Positions 43,632 to 50,590 of a stretch of 64,000 bases of DNA are shown one piece after another. Position numbers and translations under genes: made by a program. Where the stretch lies: NCBI RefSeq assembly GCF_015351245.1, contig NZ_JADKSO010000001.1, positions 186,001-250,000 on the forward strand, given 5' to 3'. This stretch comes from Rathayibacter sp. VKM Ac-2879. Its GTDB lineage: Bacteria > Actinomycetota > Actinomycetes > Actinomycetales > Microbacteriaceae. Numbering within the stretch: position 1 is the stretch's first letter; each line of letters starts with the position of its first letter. The notes below the pieces were generated by a model. It had not been told where the DNA came from, ran no database searches, and worked only from the letters and a program-made list of their open reading frames with translations.

Positions 43632-44911
43632 GCGAACACTGTGGGGATGAGGACGAGGATCAGCCAGCAGATCGCCGGGGCGATCGCCACCACGATCCCG
43701 GCGTTGACGAGGAGCTGGCGGTAGAACTGTCCACGGTCGATGTTCTGCGCGTTCGCGAGGACGAGCGCTCCGTTGGTCGAGAACGGTGAGACGTCGACGA
43801 CGGTTGCGGCGATCGACAGCGCGGCGACGACTCCGACCACGGGCAGCTCGCCCAACTGCAGCAGGGGCAGCGAGAGCGGGATGATCGCAGCCAGCAGAGC
43901 GGTCGATGAGGCGAAGGCAGAGGAGACGCCGATCACGTAGCAGAGCACCAACGCGACGACGAGCGGAGCCCCGATGAGCAGCGCCATGTCGGCCAGGTGG
44001 TCGATGGTGCCGAGGTCCTCGAGCATCGCGATGTAGGTGATCATGCCGGCCACGAGCAGCACCGTCGGCCAGCTGATGCCTGCGATCGACCTGCTGGTGT
44101 TCTTGAGGTCGGTGAACGAGAGCAGGACGCCGGCCGCGATGGCGACGAAGCTGATCGGCTGGTGTCCGATCAGCACGATGAGGAGGATCGCGACGATCAG
44201 CGCGAGCGTCAACAGGCGGGTGCGCGTCAGCGGGATGGTCTCGGTCTGCACGGTGTGGGGTCCGGCCGTGCGGATCGATCCGGTGGCCGTGTACTCGAGG
44301 GTGCGCACGCGGGACGCGACCGCGTAGGTCACGACGGTGAGCACCGAGAGGAGGGTGTTGATCCCGAAGCTCGAGAGGAACAGCTGCCACGGGTCGAGTG
44401 TCAGGCCGGCGTCCTCGACGATGCCGCGAACGAGGACGCCCGAGACAGACAGGGGGGAGAACGCTCCGGCGTGAGCGCCGTTGATGGTCATGATGCCCAT
44501 GACGAGCGGGCTCATGCGGGTGCGGCCGGCGAAGCTCATCGCGGCGGGGGCGATCAGGGCGACGGCGGCCGGGCTGAAGGTGCCGAGCGAGGTGAGAAAC
44601 GCCGCGACGAGGAAGAACACCCACGGGATGAGGTAGACCCGGCCGCGCACGGCCTTGATGCAGGCATTCACCATCAGGTCGATGGTGCCGTTCTGTTTGG
44701 CCATGCCGAAGAAATAGGTGACGCCCACGATCGTGAGGACGATCGACGCGGGGAACGCCTCCAGGATCTCTTTGTCGTCATAGCCGAAGGCGATGGCACC
44801 GACGAGGAAGGCTCCGATGAAGCCGAGGAAGCCGATATTGATCGGGAACACCGTCGCAATGATGAACATCACGACGAGGCCGATGAGGGGAATGATCTCG
44901 ATAGACGACAC
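43628..44911 (-). CDS. SLC13/DASS-type dicarboxylate carrier (MatC N-terminal family)
   Basis: This 427-residue membrane protein has about 11-12 helices and starts at GTG 44911 after an AGGAG site. The first part (MFIIATVFPINIGFLGFIGAFLVGAI) matches the MatC N-terminal family of malonate/dicarboxylate carriers. SLGTFSPAAVALIAPAAMSF and DVSPFSTNGALVLANA are transport motifs. It lies between the PrpF-like and dehydrogenase genes, so it probably imports the organic acid they degrade. Confidence 0.87.
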   Translation of the reverse strand: MSSIEIIPLIGLVVMFIIATVFPINIGFLGFIGAFLVGAIAFGYDDKEILEAFPASIVLTIVGVTYFFGMAKQNGTIDLMVNACIKAVRGRVYLIPWVFFLVAAFLTSLGTFSPAAVALIAPAAMSFAGRTRMSPLVMGIMTINGAHAGAFSPLSVSGVLVRGIVEDAGLTLDPWQLFLSSFGINTLLSVLTVVTYAVASRVRTLEYTATGSIRTAGPHTVQTETIPLTRTRLLTLALIVAILLIVLIGHQPISFVAIAAGVLLSFTDLKNTSRSIAGISWPTVLLVAGMITYIAMLEDLGTIDHLADMALLIGAPLVVALVLCYVIGVSSAFASSTALLAAIIPLSLPLLQLGELPVVGVVAALSIAATVVDVSPFSTNGALVLANAQNIDRGQFYRQLLVNAGIVVAIAPAICWLILVLIPTVFA

Positions 44912-44945
44912 TGTCTTCTCCTGAATGAGTGCTGACGAGAGCGCG

Positions 44946-46037
44946 TCAGTGCGCGAGGGAGTGGTGGGTGAGCAGTTCGGAGTCGGCGATCCGCCGAGCG
45001 GCGCGCTGGAGGAGCACGCGGGTGCCCGTGGCGTCGGACTGCACTTCGCAGCGCAGCGGGCCGCCGAGCGTCCCGAGGCGCACCGCGGTGGTCGAGGGAT
45101 CGACTCCCGCGTTCGTGAGGACGGAGCCCGCCCCGCCGGCTGCGAGGGCGACGGCGACGGCGCTGGTGAGGCCGATCGTGGGGTGCGGGGCGTTCATCGA
45201 GAGCATCCGCACCGAGACGTCGTAGTCGGAGGCGGCGACGCGCTCGCCGAGCGACGTCACGTAGTCGACGGCCGGCCCGACGACTCCGACCTTGGGCACC
45301 GCGTCGCCCGCGGTCTCGACGCTGGACGCGAGACCCATCGCGACCGCGGCGTGGGCGCGGATGCGGCGCAGGAGCGGCACGTGGGCGAGCACGTCGACCT
45401 CTCCTGCGGCGGGGGTGAGGCCGAGGGCGCTCGCCGCGACGAGCACGACGGGCGCTCCCGCGTCGGCGAGAGTGACCTCGAACTCGCTGCCGTCGACCAG
45501 GAGGGTCGACAGCGGCTCGCCGAGCGGCCACAGCGAGCCGGTGGTCGAGCCGGCGGGGTCGACGAAGGCCAGGTCGACGGCGGTGCCGGTGCCTCGCACG
45601 CCCGGCACCGAGACGTCGTCGGCCTCGTCGCCGGCCACGCGGGCGACGACCACGGCGGAGGTGTTGAGGTTGCGCATCCGCACGGTCGTATGCCCGGTCT
45701 CGCCCCGAGGCAGGCCGAACTGCTGGACGGCCCAGAGGGCGACGGCGGTGGCGCAATTGCCGCAGTTGCTTCCCCATTCGACCACGTGGGCGCCGATGGC
45801 GACTTGCGCGAAGAGGTAGTCGACGTCGATGTCGGGCTCGCTGCTGCGAGCGATGATGACGGCCTTGGAGGTGACGGACGTGCCACCTCCCACGCCGTCG
45901 AGCTGGCGAGGGTCGTCGGCGCCGAACAGTTCGATGAGCAGCTCGGCCAAGGCGTCGCGGTCGGAGGGGACAGCGTCGCGGTCGAAGAGCCAGCACTTGC
46001 TGGTGCCTCCTCGCATGAGGGTGGCGGGAATGCGCAC
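44946..46037 (-). CDS. PrpF-domain protein (4-oxalomesaconate tautomerase-like)
   Basis: The 363-residue protein starts at GTG 46037 after AGGAGG. MRIPATLMRGGTSKCWLF, LDGVGGGTSVTSKAVII and WGSNCGNCATAVALWAV are hallmarks of the PrpF/GalD isomerase family, which shifts double bonds in aconitate-like or 4-oxalomesaconate substrates. It is the first gene of the operon with the transporter and dehydrogenase, under divergent LysR control. The exact substrate is unknown. Confidence 0.88.
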   Translation of the reverse strand: MRIPATLMRGGTSKCWLFDRDAVPSDRDALAELLIELFGADDPRQLDGVGGGTSVTSKAVIIARSSEPDIDVDYLFAQVAIGAHVVEWGSNCGNCATAVALWAVQQFGLPRGETGHTTVRMRNLNTSAVVVARVAGDEADDVSVPGVRGTGTAVDLAFVDPAGSTTGSLWPLGEPLSTLLVDGSEFEVTLADAGAPVVLVAASALGLTPAAGEVDVLAHVPLLRRIRAHAAVAMGLASSVETAGDAVPKVGVVGPAVDYVTSLGERVAASDYDVSVRMLSMNAPHPTIGLTSAVAVALAAGGAGSVLTNAGVDPSTTAVRLGTLGGPLRCEVQSDATGTRVLLQRAARRIADSELLTHHSLAH

Positions 46038-46138
46038 GGTGCCTCCTGAGCGTCGGTGATGGGCTCACGCTACGAAGTCGGAGGCTTCGGCAAAATCTCG
46101 AACTGCTAAGGCCACGTGAAGCAGAGCTAAAGTCGAGC

Positions 46139-47056
46139 ATGGCCACGTTCGATCTCGTCACCCTCGATTTGCTCCTCGACATCGTCGAAACCTCGACGCT
46201 CACGGGAGGCGCTGCGCGTTCGCGGATGACGACCTCGGCCGCCTCCCAGCGCATCGCTAAGCTCGAAAACCTCATCGGCCAACCCGTGCTCGACAGGCTC
46301 CCGCGGGGGGTGCAGCTGACCGAGGCCGGCCGCGTCCTCGCGGAGAAAGCGCGCACGGTGCGGCGCGAGCTGCGGGCTGCCGAGGGCGAGCTGGAGGCGA
46401 TCCGCGGGCTCGAACGCGGCACCGTGCGGCTGGGTTCCTTCCCCACCGTGAGCGCCTCACTCCTCGCGGATGCGCTCAAGGACGCTCACGCCGCCTGGCC
46501 GGGCATCGAGATCCGCGTGCAGTCGGCGCTGCGACCGCAGCTCATCGACATGCTCAGCTCGGGCGAGATCGAGCTCGCCCTGCTCTGGAGTTACGCCTGG
46601 ACCGAGGAGACGGAGAAGAACCTGGCGCTGCGGCGACTCGTGCAGGACGAGACGATGCTCCTCGTGGCCGCCGAGAGCCCGATCCGCGACGGTGTCTCGC
46701 TGCGCAGCCTCGCCAAGAGCCCCTGGATCACCCGCAACGGCGGCCACCCCGCGGCCGACGTGCTCTACCGCAGCTGCGCCCGGGCGCGCCTCAGCCCCGA
46801 GGTCGTCTACGAGGCCTACGACTATCAAGAGGTGCAGGCGATGGTCGCCGCGGGGGTCGGCATCGCCATGGCCCCCCGCCTCGCGCTCGCCACCCACCGC
46901 GACGACGTGCGCGCTGTCTCGTTCCGCGCTGAGGACGCCATTCCTGCGCGCACGATCTATCTCGCGACGCTCGCCCGTCGTGTCGAGACTCCGGCGATGC
47001 GGGCGCTGTCGGAGGCGGTCACCAGCGCCGCGCGCGCCTTCGGGGCGGAGGAGTAG
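46139..47056 (+). CDS. LysR family transcriptional regulator
   Basis: The 305-residue regulator has an N-terminal helix-turn-helix (LLDIVETSTLTGGAARSRMTTSAASQRIAKLENLIGQPVLDRLPRGVQLTEAG) and a substrate-binding domain (TVRLGSFPTVSASLLADAL, MVAAGVGIAMAPRLAL). It is divergent from the prpF-like operon with a 101-bp gap, the classic arrangement for activation by a catabolic inducer. Confidence 0.94.
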   Translation: MATFDLVTLDLLLDIVETSTLTGGAARSRMTTSAASQRIAKLENLIGQPVLDRLPRGVQLTEAGRVLAEKARTVRRELRAAEGELEAIRGLERGTVRLGSFPTVSASLLADALKDAHAAWPGIEIRVQSALRPQLIDMLSSGEIELALLWSYAWTEETEKNLALRRLVQDETMLLVAAESPIRDGVSLRSLAKSPWITRNGGHPAADVLYRSCARARLSPEVVYEAYDYQEVQAMVAAGVGIAMAPRLALATHRDDVRAVSFRAEDAIPARTIYLATLARRVETPAMRALSEAVTSAARAFGAEE

Positions 47057-47124
47057 CACGTGGCCGATCGACGCCCGACGCCGATAGGGTCTCGGTGCCC
47101 GCCCCCGTCCCCTCAGGAGTTCCG

Positions 47125-47532
47125 ATGATCGCGCCCACCGTCCTGTTCGTCTGCATCCATAACGCCGGCCGCTCGCAGATGGCGGCAGGGTACCTCCGCG
47201 CGCTGTCCGGCGGTGCCGTGCAGGTGAGGTCCGGAGGCTCGGAGCCGGGCGACCGCATCAACCCCGTCGCGATCGCGGCGATGGCGGAGGAGGGCATCGA
47301 CATCTCGGGGGCGGTGCCGCAGCTCATGACGACCGGCCAGGTGCAGGCCTCCGATGTCGTGATCACCATGGGGTGCGGCGACGTCTGCCCGATCTTCCCG
47401 GGCAAGCGCTACGAGGACTGGGACCTCGCGGACCCGCAGGGCAAAGATCTCGAGCAGGTCCGCTTCATCCGCGACGACATCAAGCGCCGCGTGGAGGCGC
47501 TCATCGCCGAGCTGCTGCCAGCAGCGGGCTGA
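47125..47532 (+). CDS. Low-molecular-weight phosphatase / arsenate reductase-like protein
   Basis: ATG 47125 after CAGGAG gives 135 residues. The phosphate-binding loop is VLFVCIHNAGRSQMAAGYLR with nucleophilic Cys 8 or 9. VITMGCGDVCPIFPGKRYEDWDLADPQGKDLEQVRFIRDDIKRRV contains the second and third cysteine-type positions of thioredoxin- or mycothiol-linked arsenate reductases. No arsenite exporter or ArsR is nearby, so arsenate reduction is likely but unproven. Confidence 0.88.
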   Translation: MIAPTVLFVCIHNAGRSQMAAGYLRALSGGAVQVRSGGSEPGDRINPVAIAAMAEEGIDISGAVPQLMTTGQVQASDVVITMGCGDVCPIFPGKRYEDWDLADPQGKDLEQVRFIRDDIKRRVEALIAELLPAAG

Positions 47533-47590
47533 GCGAGGTCGTCACGGGGTCGGTTTCCTGGTCGTGGCCCCGACGCGTCGTCGTGCACAT

Positions 47591-48991
47591 CTATGTCCTG
47601 CCGAAGCAGATCCACGTCTGCTCAGTGGAGCACCAGGTCAGGGTCGGATCGGTGGCGATGAAGGTGATGATCGCCCCCACGACAACGACGGTGAAAATCG
47701 CGCTCACGCTGACGGTAGTGATCACCAACCAGCGTCCCCGCGCGCGGCCCGCCCGAATGTCTTGCAGTGCCCTATGTGCGAAGAGAAAAGGGAAGGGAAC
47801 TGCAAACACCATAACGGCGCCGGCAATCGCAGCTGCACTGACCGGCAGCGCGGCATCGCGCATTCTTGTCTCAACGCGCGCGGCTCTCTTCGCCTTTTTC
47901 TCGCCGTCCACCGCCTTCTCCAGAGCAGTATGATACTTCTTCATTGCCTTGTCGAAGACCAGGCCGCGCCTGCCACCCGGTAGGCGAGCCGCGGAAAGAA
48001 CCGCCGCGACCATGAAAGGGATGGTCACCATGAAAAGCCCGACGGCAAGCATGCCGCGCGCAATCGGCGCGGTATGAATGACCTCCCCAGACTGATCGGC
48101 GAGCCCTGGCAGTGCGCTCGCCATCCAGTAGAGCAGGCCAATAAGGCCGAACTGAATCACTATCTCCAGCGCGCCCCATATTCTACCGCCTATAAGGCGG
48201 TAAACTATTTCTGAGACTAGGAAGTATGCGAGGAAGCTCACCGTAACGGTCACGAGCAACCGAGCTTCGACGACGAGCGGCGCGGACGTTGGTGCAATCC
48301 ACCACCCCATGGCGGTCAGACACAGCGGGGTGAACAAGAACATGATGCAGTGCTGGATGACGTGTGCTCGACGGGTCAGCGGCTCCGTGTGGTCGGCGTG
48401 AATAATTTCTTGCAGGCGTTGGCGCTTTCTCCTGCTCGCCGCCCAGTCAAGGGCGGGGTTTGGATCATCCTCCGTTCGCATCGCGACCTCCGCAGCGACA
48501 GTTGCCAGCGCGAGGCTCAGCACACTGCCGGCAACTGTCCTGAACGGGTCTAGGCGTTCTGGGCCAGCGGCCAGCCCGTAAGTGACCACCGTCATGACGC
48601 CGAGTAAGATCGCCGCACAGGTGCACCCGAACGCGAGACGATTCAGGACTCGACGAGAAGCGACCTCACGAGCGATGTGCTCACGCGAGCGGTGGGTCGT
48701 TGACGGTGTAAGACCGAACCGGATGGTGAAGATGATGCCGGCCAGCAGTCCGTAGCCCGCCACTGTGGTAGCCCCGCTGAACGGAGTGAGCAGCAGCTTG
48801 GGTGGGAAAGAGTCGAACGGCAGCCCGGCCTGCAGCTCTGGGGCTACCGCGAGAACGATCAAGATCGCCGCGCCGAGGGCGACGGCTCCCGCCGCCTTCG
48901 CTACCGTTTTAAAAATCTCTCTCAGGTACCGCTCTGATTCATCATGAATAGCGAGCGCATCCTTTTTTGAAAAATTGCCTTCTGTCGCCAT
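47591..48991 (-). CDS. Large integral membrane protein, DUF4190-like C-terminus
   Basis: ATG 48991 with an ATAGGAGAT ribosome-binding site gives 466 residues. About ten hydrophobic segments are visible, for example VALGAAILIVLAVAPEL, LLVTVTVSFLAYFLVSEIVY and WLVITTVSVSAIFTVVVVG. The final part, FPFLFAHRALQDIRAGRARGRW then a membrane helix, resembles DUF4190. The rest is unrecognised. Base composition is noticeably less GC-rich than flanking genes, suggesting acquisition. It converges on the arsC-like gene. Confidence 0.72.
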   Translation of the reverse strand: MATEGNFSKKDALAIHDESERYLREIFKTVAKAAGAVALGAAILIVLAVAPELQAGLPFDSFPPKLLLTPFSGATTVAGYGLLAGIIFTIRFGLTPSTTHRSREHIAREVASRRVLNRLAFGCTCAAILLGVMTVVTYGLAAGPERLDPFRTVAGSVLSLALATVAAEVAMRTEDDPNPALDWAASRRKRQRLQEIIHADHTEPLTRRAHVIQHCIMFLFTPLCLTAMGWWIAPTSAPLVVEARLLVTVTVSFLAYFLVSEIVYRLIGGRIWGALEIVIQFGLIGLLYWMASALPGLADQSGEVIHTAPIARGMLAVGLFMVTIPFMVAAVLSAARLPGGRRGLVFDKAMKKYHTALEKAVDGEKKAKRAARVETRMRDAALPVSAAAIAGAVMVFAVPFPFLFAHRALQDIRAGRARGRWLVITTVSVSAIFTVVVVGAIITFIATDPTLTWCSTEQTWICFGRT

Positions 48992-49196
48992 ATCTCCTAT
49001 CCATCGCCCCTTCTCTTGAGGCCGCCTCGTCGGCCGGAGTGCTGTCTGCGGACGGTATGAGGTGGAATGGCATCCGGTCAACCGGATATGTGCGGGTGGC
49101 GCGCAAGGTGACGGAAATCGGCGCCCCTTCTCAGGTGGAGAGAGCGTGACTGACCCCCCTCAGAGGGTGCACCGCTCGGCGGGGTTCGGCTCAGAC

Positions 49197-49481
49197 TCAC
49201 CGGTACGAGAACGCTCGGACGGTCTGCAAGGTAGAAGGTGAAGTGGTAGTGCTGATGCTGAGCGAGCTCGAGGAGAGCGGCTGGGAGTCTGGATTCGCGA
49301 GCTGGATTGTCTCGGTCGCGAACGTCGTGGTGACGAGCCACGCCACCGAACCCAGAACGGGCAGGAGTACGACCGTGATCTCGCGCGACTCATGCACTCG
49401 CGCGCGCCTCCGCCGCGCTCCTCCCTCCGATCCCCGTGCCGGCGGTGCAGCTCGACGCGCCAGCTCATCGATGTCATCCAT
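49197..49481 (-). CDS. Hypothetical single-pass membrane or secreted protein, 94 residues
   Basis: ATG 49481 begins MDDIDELARRAAPPARGSEG, then an arginine-rich stretch, one hydrophobic segment (VVLLPVLGSVAWLVTTTF) and a serine/threonine-rich outer tail. The type II membrane topology is plausible. No family is recognised and support is limited to the frame and topology. Confidence 0.45.
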   Translation of the reverse strand: MDDIDELARRAAPPARGSEGGARRRRARVHESREITVVLLPVLGSVAWLVTTTFATETIQLANPDSQPLSSSSLSISTTTSPSTLQTVRAFSYR

Positions 49482-49654
49482 GCACCGTGAGCCTGTCCGG
49501 GTCGCGCCTCGTCGTCATGCGAGGTGCAGAGAGGTTTCGCCGCTCGAGCGCACTGGAAATCCGACGCTCGGCACGGCGTACACGGCGCTCCTTCTGAGCG
49601 GGGGTGCGGCCATGATCCCTGAGTCGTTCACGGTCGGAGCGAGAAGAGCTCCAG

Positions 49655-50398
49655 CTACCCGGTCGGAGCGGAGCCGACTCCTCGGAACACGTTCGGGTAG
49701 TCGTCGAGTACCTGCCAACGGTCGATCGGCCAGGTGATGACGACCGCGCGTCCCACGACGTCGCTGATCGGAACGAAGCCCTTTCCGGGCAGCTCCTGAT
49801 TGCGCGAGGAGTCCTGCGAGTTGTAGCGATTGTCACCCATGACCCAGAGGGAGTTGGCGGGCACCGTGACGTCGAAGGTCACGGCGCCAGCGGGCGCGGT
49901 TCCTGCCGGCTCGTGCGTATAGGGCTCGATGATCGGGCTGCCATTGACCTCGATCTGGCCGAGCGGATTGCAGCAGGTCACGTGATCGCCGGGAAGCCCG
50001 ATGACTCGCTTGATGAGGTGATTGTTGCTGTCCGAGACTCCGAGGCCGATGAAGGTGAGGAAGGCGCCCGTCACCTGCGCGAGGCCGCCCTGCGCCGAGG
50101 AGGTCTCCGCCGGGTTCAGCCACCCGCCGGGATCGGAGAACACGACCACATCGCCACGCTGCAGCGGGACCACGGAGGGGACCAGCTCGTTCACGAGGAT
50201 CCGGTCGTTGATCTGCAGCGTGTTCTCCATCGACCCGGAGGGGATGTAGAAGGAGCGCACGAGAAAGGTCTTCACGAGGAAGGAGACGGTGACCGCGACG
50301 AGGACGATGATCAGGATGTCGCGGAGGAAGGTCAGCGAACGGCGACGAAGAGTGGGTCGCGGCCTGAGAACAGGCTCAGTCGTCGGTGAGGTTTTCAC
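49655..50398 (-). CDS. lepB: Signal peptidase I
   Basis: GTG 50398, with an AGAAGGG site upstream, gives 247 residues. After one membrane anchor (ILIIVLVAVTVSFLVKTFLV) come the catalytic serine box RSFYIPSGSMENTLQINDRILVNE, the lysine box HLIKRVIGLPGDHV, and VMGDNRYNSQDSS. It cleaves signal peptides of exported proteins. A Cys pair (VTCCNP) follows the lysine box. It lies near several secreted-protein genes but is probably general-purpose. Confidence 0.94.
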   Translation of the reverse strand: MKTSPTTEPVLRPRPTLRRRSLTFLRDILIIVLVAVTVSFLVKTFLVRSFYIPSGSMENTLQINDRILVNELVPSVVPLQRGDVVVFSDPGGWLNPAETSSAQGGLAQVTGAFLTFIGLGVSDSNNHLIKRVIGLPGDHVTCCNPLGQIEVNGSPIIEPYTHEPAGTAPAGAVTFDVTVPANSLWVMGDNRYNSQDSSRNQELPGKGFVPISDVVGRAVVITWPIDRWQVLDDYPNVFRGVGSAPTG

Positions 50399-50544
50399 GG
50401 AGGCCCTTCTGCAGCTGCGAGGAGGCCGTCGCATTCCCGTCGTCCGAACTCCGGCAGCCATCATCCCATGAGGAATTCGATGCTCCCTCGTGCCGCGATG
50501 ACCCGGTCGGGGACACCCCGTCGTCCTCGCTGCGCACCGAGAAA

Positions 50545-50576
50545 GGGGGTCGACGCATCGACGTGCGACGACCCCC
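50545..50576 (-). terminator. Terminator of the GH43 gene
   Basis: GGGGGTCG (50545-50552) pairs with CGACCCCC (50569-50576), directly beyond the glycosidase stop codon. On the minus strand it is followed by TTTC. Confidence 0.6.
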
Positions 50577-50590
50577 CGCCATTCGGTCTT

